NCBI RefSeq assembly: GCF_030687295.1
Contig: NZ_CP117425.1
Span: 1,368,001-1,432,000, forward strand
Direction of reading: 5' to 3'
DNA from: Pseudomonas beijingensis
GTDB taxonomy: Bacteria > Pseudomonadota > Gammaproteobacteria > Pseudomonadales > Pseudomonadaceae
Length of the DNA stretch: 64,000 bases
Translations under genes and position numbers: made by a program
The notes under the pieces: generated by a model
Told to the model about the DNA's origin: nothing
Databases searched by the model: none
Seen by the model: only the letters and a program-made list of their open reading frames with translations
Shown here: positions 8,775 through 17,288 of the stretch, in pieces
How positions within the stretch are numbered: the stretch's first letter is position 1
Layout of the letters: every line of letters begins with the position of its first letter

Positions 8775-8915
8775 GTTTTTAATGGCTTGTCACAAAAAAA
8801 CTGCTGGTGAGGCTGAAAGCCCCGTATTTCGGGGCTTTGGCCTTTGTTTGTGCGGTTTTTCGGGTTGGATCGATTGGGTTTTGGCGTGTAGCGCATGTGC
8901 AATTGCGGTTCGCCG

Positions 8916-8932
8916 TGCATTGATGCGGTGCA
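8916..8932. promoter_or_regulatory. NtrC-type enhancer site
   Basis: TGCATTGATGCGGTGCA is a 17-base dyad matching the TGCAC-N6-GGTGCA pattern of NtrC sites in all but one arm position. It lies about 140 bp upstream of the sigma-54 promoter at 8759, a usual enhancer distance. A weaker half-site (TGCAATTGC) starts at 8898. Confidence 0.7.
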
Positions 8933-8948
8933 TGAAGCCTTCAAAAGC

Positions 8949-9012
8949 ATCGCGAGCAAGCTCGCTCCCACAAGGGAAACGCAACTCCTGTGGGAGCGAG
9001 CTTGCTCGCGAT
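8949..9012. repeat. REP doublet (REPIN), short spacer
   Basis: Inverted REP copies at about 8949-8972 and 8986-9011 with only about 14 bases between them. It lies between the ntrC stop and the presumed enhancer of the small RNA gene. Confidence 0.85.
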
Positions 9013-9046
9013 TGGCCTTCAAGATCAGCGAAGGGCTAGAGGCTGA

Positions 9047-10483
9047 TCAGCCCTCATCCCCGTCATCATCGTCCCCACCATCGACCTTCATCCCCAACTC
9101 CTTGATCTTGCGGGTCAAGGTGTTGCGGCCCCAGCCCAGCAGCACGGCGGCGTCGCGGCGGCGGCCGGCGGTATGCTTGAGGGCGGTTTCGATCATGATC
9201 CGCTCGAACGCCGGCACGGCGCTGTCCAACAGGCTCGACTGACCGCGGGCCAGGGCCTGGTCAGCCCACTGGCGCAGGGCTTGCTCCCAGTTGGTCACGG
9301 GAGCCGAATCCTGCGGCAGGCTCAACAACTCCGGCGGCAGGTCGCTGATGTGCACTTCGCGACCCGAAGCCATCACCGTGATCCAGCGGCAGGTGTTCTC
9401 CAGCTGGCGCACGTTGCCCGGCCACGGCAGGTTCTTGAGGTATTCCTCGGTTTCGCTCTTGAGCAGCTTGGGCTCTACCGCCAGTTCCTGGGCCGCGCGG
9501 CTGAGGAAGTGCCGGGCCAAGGTCGGGATGTCTTCGCGACGATCCGCCAGGCGCGGGATATGAATGCGGATCACGTTCAGACGGTGGAACAAGTCTTCAC
9601 GGAATTTGCCGGCGTGGACCAGGGTTTCCAGGTTCTGGTGGGTCGCGGCAATGATGCGCACGTCCACCTTGACCGGTGTATGGCCGCCGACCCGATAGAA
9701 CTCGCCATCGGCCAGCACGCGCAGCAAGCGGGTCTGGGTGTCGGCCGGCATGTCGCCGATTTCATCGAGGAACAACGTGCCGCCGTCGGCTTGCTCGAAG
9801 CGCCCGCGCCGCAGGTTGGCCGCGCCGGTGAACGCGCCTTTTTCGTGGCCGAACAGTTCGGACTCCATCAGGTCCTTGGGAATCGCCGCCATGTTCAGCG
9901 CGATGAACGGCGACGCCGCCCGTGGACTGTGGCGGTGCAGGGCATGGGCCACCAGTTCTTTACCGGTGCCCGACTCGCCGTTGATCAGCACAGTGATGTT
10001 GGAGTGGCTCAAGCGGCCGATGGCGCGAAACACTTCCTGCATCGCCGGCGCTTCGCCGATGATTTCCGGAGTGCGGGCCAGGGCCGGCACCTCTTCCATG
10101 CCCTGTTGTTCCTGGGCATGTTGATTGGCGCGCTTGACCAGCGACACGGCTTCGTCGACGTCGAATGGTTTGGGCAGGTATTCAAAGGCCCCACCCTGGT
10201 AGGACGCCACGGCGCTGTCCAGGTCGGAATGGGCGGTCATGATGATCACCGGCAGCCGCGGATGCTGTTCGCGAATCCGCGCCAACAGGTCCAGGCCGCT
10301 GGCGCCCGGCATGCGGATGTCGGAGATGATGACGTCCGGTTGCTGACGCGCCAGGCGACTCATCACCCCATCCGCGCTGTCGAAGCTCTGGGTGGTCATG
10401 CCTTCCTGTTGCAAGGCTTTTTCCAGGACCCAACGGATAGAACGGTCGTCATCGACGATCCACACGGTTTCACTACGGCTCAT
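9047..10483 (-). CDS. ntrC: Nitrogen regulation response regulator NtrC (GlnG)
   Basis: A 478-residue sigma-54-dependent activator. The receiver domain (about 1-120) has the phospho-acceptor Asp in '[11 protein letters not shown]' near residue 54 and Lys in '[10 protein letters not shown]'. The AAA+ domain (about 140-380) has Walker A '[11 protein letters not shown]', the sigma-54 contact loop 'EKGAFTGA' and Walker B '[13 protein letters not shown]'. The Fis-type helix-turn-helix is at the C-terminus ('[19 protein letters not shown]'). All key residues are present. It is phosphorylated by NtrB under nitrogen limitation and activates glnA, its own operon and other genes. Its start overlaps the ntrB stop (ATGA), so translation is coupled. 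Confidence 0.98.
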   Translation of the reverse strand: MSRSETVWIVDDDRSIRWVLEKALQQEGMTTQSFDSADGVMSRLARQQPDVIISDIRMPGASGLDLLARIREQHPRLPVIIMTAHSDLDSAVASYQGGAFEYLPKPFDVDEAVSLVKRANQHAQEQQGMEEVPALARTPEIIGEAPAMQEVFRAIGRLSHSNITVLINGESGTGKELVAHALHRHSPRAASPFIALNMAAIPKDLMESELFGHEKGAFTGAANLRRGRFEQADGGTLFLDEIGDMPADTQTRLLRVLADGEFYRVGGHTPVKVDVRIIAATHQNLETLVHAGKFREDLFHRLNVIRIHIPRLADRREDIPTLARHFLSRAAQELAVEPKLLKSETEEYLKNLPWPGNVRQLENTCRWITVMASGREVHISDLPPELLSLPQDSAPVTNWEQALRQWADQALARGQSSLLDSAVPAFERIMIETALKHTAGRRRDAAVLLGWGRNTLTRKIKELGMKVDGGDDDDGDEG

Positions 10484-11565
10484 GTCGATGTGGCTCCTTG
10501 TTCCAGTGGCAGGAAGATCGAGAAGGTGGTGTGGCCGGGGTGGCTCTCACACTCGATCAAGCCCTGATGCTGACTGATGATGTTCTGGGTAATGGCCAGG
10601 CCCAGCCCGGTACCGTCCGGACGTCCGCTGACCATGGGGAAAAAGATGGTTTCCTGCAGCTCGGCAGGGATGCCCGGGCCGTTGTCGATGATTTCGATCT
10701 TGGTCACCAGGCGATGACGCACGTGGCCAATGGTGAACTGGCGCATGGCGCGGGTGCGCAAACTGATGCGGCCCAGGCGCAGTTCGTTCTGGCTGCTGAT
10801 GGCCTGCATCGCGTTGCGCACGATGTTCAGGACTGCCTGGATCATCTGCTCGCGGTCGATCAAGACATCGGGAATGCTCGGGTCATAGTCGCGCACCAAG
10901 GTGATGCAGCCCTGGCTTTCCGCTTCCACCAGGCTGCTGACGCGCTCCAGCACTTCATGGACGTTGCACATCGCCAGGGACGGCAGCTTGTTCGAGCCGA
11001 GCATGCGGTCCACCAGGTTCCGCAGGCGATCGGCTTCCTCGATAATGACGTTGGTGTAGTCCTTGAGGCTCTCTTCCGGCAGTTCGCGGGCGAGCAACTG
11101 CGCCGCGCCACGTATTCCGCCGAGGGGATTCTTGATCTCGTGGGCGAGGCCGCGCACCAGCATCTTGCTGGTTTCCTGTTTGGACAATTGCGCCTCTTCC
11201 TTGGTGATGCGCAGCAAGCGATCACGCGGGTGGACTTCCAGCAGCAGCAAGGTGGCGCCGTTGTTGAGGATCGGCGTGACCGCGTAATCCACGGTCAGGG
11301 TCTGGCCGGTCAGGGCGGTGAGCATCGCCTCGCGCTTGGTGAACGGGTGGGCTTGCTCCACCGCTTGGCGCAGGGAATTGAGCGCTTCGGCGGATTCGGT
11401 GAACAACTCGCTGATGAACTGCCCGTGGCTGCGTTGGCCGCTGACAGCCAGGAGCATCTCCGCCGCTGGGTTCATGTATTCGAGGCGCAGTTCGGCGTCG
11501 AGCAGAAGGGTCGCGGTGGTGAGGTTGTCGAGCAGCAAGCGGTGTAGTGCGTCGCTAATGGTCAT
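10480..11565 (-). CDS. ntrB: Nitrogen regulation sensor histidine kinase NtrB (GlnL)
   Basis: A 361-residue cytosolic bifunctional kinase/phosphatase that controls NtrC in response to the PII protein. It has an N-terminal PAS domain (about 5-120), the H-box 'LAHEIKNPLGGIRGAAQLLA' near residue 140 with the phosphorylated His, and an ATPase domain with N-box 'NIVRNAMQAI', G1 'IDNGPGIP' and G2 'GTGLGLAI'. There is no membrane segment, as expected. The start at 11565 has AAGAGGT upstream, and the family N-terminus 'MTISDALHRLLLDNLTTATL' begins there; a much longer in-frame extension is not coding in character. Confidence 0.97.
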   Translation of the reverse strand: MTISDALHRLLLDNLTTATLLLDAELRLEYMNPAAEMLLAVSGQRSHGQFISELFTESAEALNSLRQAVEQAHPFTKREAMLTALTGQTLTVDYAVTPILNNGATLLLLEVHPRDRLLRITKEEAQLSKQETSKMLVRGLAHEIKNPLGGIRGAAQLLARELPEESLKDYTNVIIEEADRLRNLVDRMLGSNKLPSLAMCNVHEVLERVSSLVEAESQGCITLVRDYDPSIPDVLIDREQMIQAVLNIVRNAMQAISSQNELRLGRISLRTRAMRQFTIGHVRHRLVTKIEIIDNGPGIPAELQETIFFPMVSGRPDGTGLGLAITQNIISQHQGLIECESHPGHTTFSIFLPLEQGATST

Positions 11566-11587
11566 CAGGACCTCTTTTGGAGCGTAG

Positions 11588-11613
11588 CAATTCGGGACCG
11601 GTCCCAAATTGCG
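11588..11613. other. 26-bp inverted repeat in the ntrB leader
   Basis: GCAATT-CGGGACC / GGTCCCA-AATTGC is a dyad with one mismatch pair and no loop. It falls between the predicted sigma-54 start point (about 11633) and the ntrB ribosome site, so it may be a leader hairpin or an operator. Confidence 0.6.
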
Positions 11614-11643
11614 CGCGCGATTGATGCGCTGTTGCCAGGAAAA

Positions 11644-11660
11644 TGCAAAAACCAAACCAA
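11644..11660 (-). promoter_or_regulatory. Sigma-54-like promoter of ntrBC
   Basis: On the minus strand TTGGTTTGGTTTTTGCA carries GG and GC separated by exactly ten bases, with a full TTGCA -12 element; the -24 element lacks the usual CAC. The predicted start point is near 11633, 68 bases before ntrB. Confidence 0.6.
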
Positions 11661-11786
11661 GGCTCCGAAAAGAAGCGTTTAGAGCCTCAAAAGGGTGTTT
11701 TTCGGTCGGCTGCGTGGCGTTCTGCCAGCTTTTTCGGGTACTTTCGAACCAAAATGGGTTTTGGATCTGGGAAGCGTGCAAGCTAT

Positions 11787-11803
11787 TGCACCAATATAGT
11801 GCG
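11787..11803. promoter_or_regulatory. NtrC-type site upstream of ntrB
   Basis: TGCACCAATATAGTGCG matches the 17-base NtrC dyad pattern, with both half-sites recognisable. It lies about 150 bp upstream of the predicted ntrB start point and just beyond the end of the DUF4124 gene, which suggests autoregulation. Confidence 0.65.
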
Positions 11804-11818
11804 CAAGCTTGGCCGGCG

Positions 11819-12439
11819 TTAGAAGAACGGCAAGATGCTGCTTTTTTCTTCTTCAGGCTTTTCGGCGAGGGGGCACTCGGGGCGCTGACCGTAATCGGCC
11901 GTGGCACAGGGCTTGACGCGGCGCTTCTGCGCCAGGGACATGCGCTGCATGTGGAAGGGCTGGTTGGCGGTGCGTTCGACGATACGGTCCTGCTCGTCGA
12001 GGATTTCGACCGCCAGATGATGGGTGCCTCGATCAATGTTGCTCAAGGCAAACACCGGGCTCGGCCCCGGTGCGCCCGTTGGCTTGCCGTCGAGCAACAG
12101 GCGGTAGCGGTGGCCTTTTTTCAGGCCGGGTTCGCTGGTGACACTGACGATCAGTTCGCCTGCGGTGCTGCGTATCGTTGCGTCCGGCTCGGGAATCAAC
12201 AGCCTGAGCATTTCGTAATGAAACAGCGGCTCGGGCTGGGCTTGGGCCGCGGGTGCCGAGGTTGTACCCGTGGGCGCCGGCATCCGGTTGCCGGGTGGCA
12301 GTTGGACTTTCTTTGCGTTGCCGGGGCGCGGCTGATCGGTGAACACGCGATTGCCCTGGGCATCGATGTAGGTATAGACCTGCGCCACCCCAGGCAGCGC
12401 CGTCAGCGCCAGGCCCAGCGCAAGCCACCCACGGATCAT
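11819..12439 (-). CDS. DUF4124 domain-containing protein (second of pair)
   Basis: A 206-residue exported protein with a signal peptide (residues 1-19, ending Val-Ala-Gln) and an N-terminal DUF4124 segment ('QVYTYIDAQGNRVFTDQPRPG'). A Pro/Ala-rich linker follows, then a beta-rich domain ('IVSVTSEPGLKKGHRYRLLL', 'LSNIDRGTHHLAVEILDEQ') that resembles a carbohydrate- or Ig-like fold. The biochemical role of the family is not known. Its start overlaps the stop of the upstream DUF4124 gene (ATGA). The two proteins share the same plan and presumably arose by tandem duplication. Confidence 0.85.
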   Translation of the reverse strand: MIRGWLALGLALTALPGVAQVYTYIDAQGNRVFTDQPRPGNAKKVQLPPGNRMPAPTGTTSAPAAQAQPEPLFHYEMLRLLIPEPDATIRSTAGELIVSVTSEPGLKKGHRYRLLLDGKPTGAPGPSPVFALSNIDRGTHHLAVEILDEQDRIVERTANQPFHMQRMSLAQKRRVKPCATADYGQRPECPLAEKPEEEKSSILPFF

Positions 12440-12954
12440 GGCTGGTGCACCCGTTGTACGGTGAAGGTGACGGTTTCGCTTTGCTGCACGAGTTTGTCGC
12501 CGTCGACAACTTGAACCGCCAGGCTGTGCTCGCCCCGATCGATATTCACCAATTGCAGGCGCGGTACGTTGCTCGGCTGGCCGTAGGGCTGCCCGTCCAG
12601 CAGCAACCGGAACAGGTGCGGACTGCGCAGGCGCGGTTGAGCGTGCACGCTAACGGTGAAGGTGCCGTTGTTGGCGCGCAGGGCCTCGTCGGTGGGGATG
12701 TCGGTCAGTTCCAGGATTTCGTAGGCATCGCGCGGTTCTTCGCTGTTGGCGGAGGGCGTAGGTGTGCTCGGGCTGGCCGGGGATTGGCGCTCGATGCTGT
12801 TGAGCGGCGGCAACTCTACCGTCTGGGCCGGGACGCCTTGGGGCGGTTGGTTGCTGTAGGCGGTGTTGCCCTCGGCGTCGGTGTACTTGTAGATCTGCGC
12901 GGCGGCGGGCAGAGCCAGTAGCAACAACAGGATGATTGAAAAACCACGATCCAT
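12436..12954 (-). CDS. DUF4124 domain-containing protein (first of pair)
   Basis: A 172-residue exported protein with a signal peptide (residues 1-19, ending Ala-Ala-Gln), DUF4124 segment 'QIYKYTDAEGNTAYSNQPPQG', a Pro/Ser-rich linker and a beta-rich C-terminal domain containing 'LVNIDRGEHSLAVQVVDGD'. That motif is shared with the downstream paralogue ('LSNIDRGTHHLAVEILDEQ'), so the pair is a diverged duplication. Function is unknown; a periplasmic location is likely. The chosen start begins at the signal peptide; the longer in-frame extension runs into REP sequence. The two genes lie between glnA/chorismate mutase and ntrBC. Confidence 0.85.
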   Translation of the reverse strand: MDRGFSIILLLLLALPAAAQIYKYTDAEGNTAYSNQPPQGVPAQTVELPPLNSIERQSPASPSTPTPSANSEEPRDAYEILELTDIPTDEALRANNGTFTVSVHAQPRLRSPHLFRLLLDGQPYGQPSNVPRLQLVNIDRGEHSLAVQVVDGDKLVQQSETVTFTVQRVHQP

Positions 12955-13035
12955 GAAAATCGACCGAAAGCGAAAAGTGATGGGTGCAGCATAGGCTAGG
13001 CGGCGCGGATGGCCCAAGTTGTCGCCCCCAATCCC

Positions 13036-13262
13036 CTGTGGGAGCGAGCTTGCTCGCGATGGCGGTGTGTCAGTCACTGAGGTGCTGAATGTGCTAGCCC
13101 CATCGCGAGCAAGCTCGCTCCCACATTGGATCTGTGGTGTTCATAGCCTTTATGGCCGACGCTGGATCCCTGTGGGAGCGAGCTTGCTCGCGATGGCAGT
13201 GTGTCAGTCACTGAGGTGCTGAATGTGCTGGCCTCATCGCGAGCAAGCTCGCTCCCACAGGG
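13036..13262. repeat. Tandem pair of REP doublets
   Basis: Two complete REP doublets (13036-13126 and 13170-13262) follow each other. Their spacers are almost identical ('GTGTGTCAGTCACTGAGGTG' in both), so the second is a direct duplication of the first. They fill most of the 320-base gap between the DUF4124 pair and the chorismate mutase gene; I see nothing else there. Confidence 0.9.
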
Positions 13263-13274
13263 GAAGGGGCTGTC

Positions 13275-13838
13275 TTAAGCTTTTTTTGAAATGCACAGCT
13301 CTCCGGTTGCCCGGATCAGGGCAAGCCGGTGCACCGGGTGCTGTTTGTTGTGGTGGGTGGCTCGGGCCAGCCATTGCGGGCACTGCGGGTCGGTGCGGTA
13401 GGGGGCGAAGTCGGCCAGTTGTTGCAGCAGGCGTTTTTGCAGGCGGTCGAGCTGCGGGCGGATCTGCCCCACCAGGTCCGGGCGCGGAAGGTCCGGGGCC
13501 TTGCCGTCCAGGGCCCAGTCGGACAAGTTGATGTATTGCACCATTTTGTTGGCTTCTATCTGGGCGGCGAAAAACGCTTCCACGGTTTCGCTACTCAGCT
13601 TGTAGACCGGTGCCTGGGCGACGGCGGCGGCAATGACTTCACGCTCGCGCTGACGGTCCTCTACGGGTTTGCCACTGTCCCATTTGCTCAGCGCTACTTG
13701 ATCGGCGATGGCCAGGCGTTCGCCAATGGCGTTAAGCAGCGGGGTCAGGGCCTCAGGAGCGTGAGTCGAGGCAGCTTCGGCGGTGGTAGCCAGCAGTGCG
13801 GCAGACAGGGCAAGGCAGAGCTTGAAGCGCAAAGTCAT
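13275..13838 (-). CDS. Periplasmic chorismate mutase (AroQ gamma class)
   Basis: A 187-residue exported monofunctional chorismate mutase, which converts chorismate to prephenate. A signal peptide covers residues 1-23 (ending Ala-Glu-Ala-Ala). The helical AroQ core follows, with 'LLNAIGERLAIADQVALSKWD' near residue 35 and 'VEDRQREREVIAAAVAQA' near 60; the Arg, Lys, Asp and Glu positions of the active site are visible. A C-terminal extension with two Cys is typical of the secreted gamma class. The physiological role of the periplasmic enzyme is unclear. It lies between REP elements and the glnA terminator. Confidence 0.88.
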   Translation of the reverse strand: MTLRFKLCLALSAALLATTAEAASTHAPEALTPLLNAIGERLAIADQVALSKWDSGKPVEDRQREREVIAAAVAQAPVYKLSSETVEAFFAAQIEANKMVQYINLSDWALDGKAPDLPRPDLVGQIRPQLDRLQKRLLQQLADFAPYRTDPQCPQWLARATHHNKQHPVHRLALIRATGELCISKKA

Positions 13839-13896
13839 GGGCAGTCTCGTCTTCTATGGGGGAGCGACGGGGCATCATGCACGTAACCGGCGCCCA

Positions 13897-13930
13897 TGAA
13901 AAAGGCCTCCCGAAGGAGGCCTTTCTTTAT
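13897..13930. terminator. Bidirectional terminator after glnA
   Basis: The stem AAAGGCCTCC / GGAGGCCTTT with loop CGAA is followed by T-rich sequence on both strands. It lies between the glnA stop and the chorismate mutase start. Confidence 0.88.
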
Positions 13931-13960
13931 TTCACGCCGTGCGTGGCGGCGCTTACTGGA

Positions 13961-15367
13961 TTAGCAGCTGTAGTACAGCTCGTATTCCAGTGGGTGTACG
14001 AAGGTGCGAACCTTGATTTCTTCTTCGCTTTTCAGTGCGATGTAAGCGTCGATGAAGTCATCGCTGAATACGCCGCCCTTGGTCAGGAACGCACGGCCCT
14101 TGTCCAGCTCTTCCAGGGCTTCTTTCAGGCTGCCACACACCTGTGGGATTTCCTTGGCCTCTTCAGGCGGCAGGTCATACAGGTTTTTGTCAGCGGCATC
14201 GCCAGGGTGGATCTTGTTCTGGATACCGTCCAGACCGGCCATCATCAGTGCAGCGAAGGCCAGGTACGGGTTGGCAGCCGGATCCGGGAAGCGTGCTTCG
14301 ATACGGCGAGCCTTAGGGCTGTTCACGTAAGGAATACGGATCGAGGCGGAACGGTTGCGAGCCGAGTAGGCCAGCATGACCGGAGCTTCGAAGCCTGGAA
14401 CCAGACGCTTGTAGGAGTTGGTCGACGGGTTGGTGAAGCCGTTCAGGGCCTTACCGTGCTTGATGATACCGCCGATGAAGTACAGGGCGGTGTCCGACAG
14501 ACCGGCATAGCCTTCGCCTGCGAAGGTGTTCTTGCCGTCCTTGGAGATCGACATGTGAACGTGCATGCCCGAACCGTTGTCGCCGTACAGAGGCTTCGGC
14601 ATGAAGGTCGCGGTGCGGCCGTAGGCGTCGGCAACGTTGTGTACGCAGTACTTGAGGGTCTGTACTTCGTCAGCCTTCTTGACCAGCGTGTTGAATTTCA
14701 CGCCGATTTCGTTCTGGCCGGCAGTCGCCACTTCGTGGTGGTGAACTTCGACGGTCTGGCCCATTTCTTCCAGTGCGTTGCACATGGAGGTACGGATTTC
14801 GTGGTCGAAGTCGAACGGTGGGACCGGGAAGTAACCGCCTTTGATGCCTGGACGGTGGCCTTTGTTGCCGCCTTCCACGTCCTGGTCGGACATCCAAGAA
14901 CCTTGTTCGGAGAAGATCTTGAACATGGAGCCGGAGATGTCGGACTTGAATTTGACCGAGTCGAAGATGAAGAACTCAGGCTCAGGACCGAAGAAAGCGG
15001 TGTCGCCGATGCCGGTGGACTTCAGGTATTCCTCGGCGCGGTGGGCGATGGCGCGTGGGTCGCGGTCATAGCCTTGCATGGTCGAAGGTTCGATGATGTC
15101 GCAGACCAGGATCAGGGTCGGCTCTTCGGTGAACGGGTCCAGGACGGCGGTTTCGTCGTCCGGCATCAGGATCATGTCGGAGGCTTCGATGCCTTTCCAG
15201 CCGGAGATGGAGGAGCCGTCGAACATTTTCCCGATTTCAAAGAATTCGTCGTCCAGCGCATCACGGGCCGGCATGGTCACGTGATGTTGAGTACCTTTGG
15301 TGTCAGTGAAGCGCAGATCAATCCACTTGACGTCATGATCTTTGATGAGTTGAACCGACTTCGACAT
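13961..15367 (-). CDS. glnA: Glutamine synthetase, type I
   Basis: A 468-residue dodecameric enzyme that makes glutamine from glutamate, ammonia and ATP. Family segments include '[13 protein letters not shown]' near residue 50, '[20 protein letters not shown]' near 337 and the adenylylation loop '[10 protein letters not shown]' with its modifiable Tyr near 397, so adenylyltransferase control is expected. Length is exactly typical for the GSI-beta class. It is transcribed alone toward a strong terminator. A sigma-54-like promoter and NtrC-type half-sites lie in the 328-base gap shared with the divergent thiI. Confidence 0.98.
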   Translation of the reverse strand: MSKSVQLIKDHDVKWIDLRFTDTKGTQHHVTMPARDALDDEFFEIGKMFDGSSISGWKGIEASDMILMPDDETAVLDPFTEEPTLILVCDIIEPSTMQGYDRDPRAIAHRAEEYLKSTGIGDTAFFGPEPEFFIFDSVKFKSDISGSMFKIFSEQGSWMSDQDVEGGNKGHRPGIKGGYFPVPPFDFDHEIRTSMCNALEEMGQTVEVHHHEVATAGQNEIGVKFNTLVKKADEVQTLKYCVHNVADAYGRTATFMPKPLYGDNGSGMHVHMSISKDGKNTFAGEGYAGLSDTALYFIGGIIKHGKALNGFTNPSTNSYKRLVPGFEAPVMLAYSARNRSASIRIPYVNSPKARRIEARFPDPAANPYLAFAALMMAGLDGIQNKIHPGDAADKNLYDLPPEEAKEIPQVCGSLKEALEELDKGRAFLTKGGVFSDDFIDAYIALKSEEEIKVRTFVHPLEYELYYSC

Positions 15368-15470
15368 ATGTCCTCCGGGTGGCTTCGGGCGGGTAGTGGA
15401 GTGCCCTTAGATATGGGTGATGCCGGCGCGAATACTCTGCCAAGGCAACCTGCCTCACAAGGGAGCAAAT

Positions 15471-15487
15471 TGCATGCCAGTGCCCCA
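15471..15487 (-). promoter_or_regulatory. Sigma-54-like promoter of glnA
   Basis: On the minus strand TGGGGCACTGGCATGCA contains GGCAC and TGCA elements. GG-N10-GC spacing holds if the first GG pair is used, while the best GGCAC match has nine. The predicted start point is near 15460, about 93 bases before glnA. Confidence 0.55.
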
Positions 15488-15499
15488 GCATGGGTTTTT

Positions 15500-15599
15500 T
15501 GCACCAAATCCACGCTTTTAATGGCGTAAATCAAAGATTGTCAGACAATAACGCACTGCAATGTAGCGCCGCCAATCGATAATGACCTGTTTTGGTGCA
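15500..15599. promoter_or_regulatory. NtrC-like half-sites upstream of glnA
   Basis: TGCACCAAATCC starts at 15500, and the dyad-like TGACCTGTTTTGGTGCA lies at 15583-15599. Each has one good TGCACC/GGTGCA arm. The distal one is about 125-140 bp upstream of the predicted glnA start point. Confidence 0.5.
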
Positions 15600-15695
15600 C
15601 CTAAAACCATCTGCACATAAACTGGTTAAACCTTGAGCAATTTCCGCTATAATCCGCGCCCCCCTTTTTCGGCTGGCCGTTCGCGCGCTGTTTTC

Positions 15696-17150
15696 ATGAA
15701 ACTAATCGTAAAAGTCTTCCCCGAGATCACCATCAAGAGCCGCCCGGTACGGATGCGTTTCATCCGCCAGTTGGCCAAGAACATCCGTGCCGTGCTCCGA
15801 GACCTGGACCCGGCCGTGGTGGTGAATGGCGTGTGGGACAACCTCGAACTGGAAACCCGTGTCAGCGAACCCAAGCTCCTCAAGGAAATGACCGAGCGCC
15901 TGAGCTGCATGCCGGGCATCGCGCATTTTTTGCAAGTCGATGAATACCCGCTGGGGGATTTCGACGACATCCTGGCCAAGTGCATGCTCCATTATGGTGA
16001 CGCGCTGGCTGGCAAGATTTTTTCGGTGCGTTGCAAGCGTGCCGGCAAACACCCGTTCAGCTCGATGGACGTGGAGAAATACGTCGGCAGCCAGTTGCGT
16101 CGGCAATGCGGCGCGGCCGGTATTTCGTTGAAAGACCCGGAAATCGAAGTGCGCATCGAAATTCGCGACCAGCGGTTGTTCGTGATCCACAGCCAGCACA
16201 ACAGCATCGGCGGTTATCCGCTGGGTTCGCTGGAGCAGACCCTGGTGCTGATGTCCGGTGGCTTCGACTCCACGGTGGCCGCCTACCAGATCATGCGTCG
16301 CGGGTTGATGAGCCATTTCTGCTTCTTCAACCTCGGCGGACGTGCCCATGAATTGGGCGTGATGGAAGTGGCGCACTTCATCTGGAAGAAGTACGGCAGC
16401 TCCCAACGCGTGTTATTTGTGAGTGTGCCGTTCGAGGAAGTCCTGGGCGAGATTCTCGGCAAAGTCGATAACAGTCATATGGGCGTCATTTTGAAGCGTA
16501 TGATGTTGCGCGCCGCTTCACGAATTGCCGACCGCCTGCAAATCGATGCGCTGGTGACCGGCGAGGCGATCTCCCAGGTGTCGAGCCAGACGTTGCCGAA
16601 TCTGTCGGTGATCGACTGCGTGACCGAGAAGCTGGTCTTGCGTCCACTGATCGCCAGCCACAAGCAGGACATCATCGACCAGGCCAACGAAATCGGCACC
16701 GCCGAGTTTGCCCGGCACATGCCGGAGTACTGCGGCGTCATCTCGGTCAATCCGAAGACGGCGGCCAAGCGCGGGCGGGTGGAGCACGAAGAGAAAGAAT
16801 TCGACATGGCGGTGCTCGAGCGAGCGCTCGAAAACGCCAGGCTGGTGCCAATCGATCGGGTCATCGATGAATTGGGCCAGGACATACAAATTGAAGAAGT
16901 CGGCGAAGCGCTGGCCGGTCAGATCATCATCGACATCCGTCACCCGGACGACGCTGAAGACGACCCGCTGAGTATCGCCGGCATCGAGGTACAAACGATG
17001 CCGTTCTATGCAGTGAACGCGCGTTTCAAGGAACTGGACCCTACTCGCCAGTACCTGCTGTATTGCGACAAAGGCGTGATGAGTCGCCTGCATGCCCACC
17101 ATTTGCTCAGTGAGGGGCATGCCAATGTGCGCGTTTATCGACCGAGCTAA
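15696..17150 (+). CDS. thiI: tRNA 4-thiouridine synthase / thiazole biosynthesis protein ThiI
   Basis: A 484-residue cytosolic sulfurtransferase. Order of domains: N-terminal ferredoxin-like and THUMP (about 1-165, tRNA binding), PP-loop ATPase with '[14 protein letters not shown]' near residue 185, and a C-terminal rhodanese domain (about 400-484). The rhodanese loop '[13 protein letters not shown]' keeps the persulfide Cys, so this long form should serve both s4U8 formation in tRNA and sulfur supply to the thiazole of thiamine. The start at 15696 is chosen because '[15 protein letters not shown]' is the family N-terminus. It diverges from glnA. Confidence 0.96.
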   Translation: MKLIVKVFPEITIKSRPVRMRFIRQLAKNIRAVLRDLDPAVVVNGVWDNLELETRVSEPKLLKEMTERLSCMPGIAHFLQVDEYPLGDFDDILAKCMLHYGDALAGKIFSVRCKRAGKHPFSSMDVEKYVGSQLRRQCGAAGISLKDPEIEVRIEIRDQRLFVIHSQHNSIGGYPLGSLEQTLVLMSGGFDSTVAAYQIMRRGLMSHFCFFNLGGRAHELGVMEVAHFIWKKYGSSQRVLFVSVPFEEVLGEILGKVDNSHMGVILKRMMLRAASRIADRLQIDALVTGEAISQVSSQTLPNLSVIDCVTEKLVLRPLIASHKQDIIDQANEIGTAEFARHMPEYCGVISVNPKTAAKRGRVEHEEKEFDMAVLERALENARLVPIDRVIDELGQDIQIEEVGEALAGQIIIDIRHPDDAEDDPLSIAGIEVQTMPFYAVNARFKELDPTRQYLLYCDKGVMSRLHAHHLLSEGHANVRVYRPS

Positions 17151-17288
17151 GTGCCCGGGGCTGTTTGCCTGTGGCCTGCGTCACCGGCCCCCCGACGCCG
17201 CCGACAGGCTGTAACGGCTTTGTCGGACTCAACGTAAATCGCTGCCACGACCTGTCAGCACACCGAATCCTCTGATCGAGATACACAA

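Noticed and set aside
13036..13262. Possible CRISPR array
   Set aside because: The regularly spaced short repeats are inverted REP elements in doublets, not direct repeats with unique spacers, and no cas gene is present.
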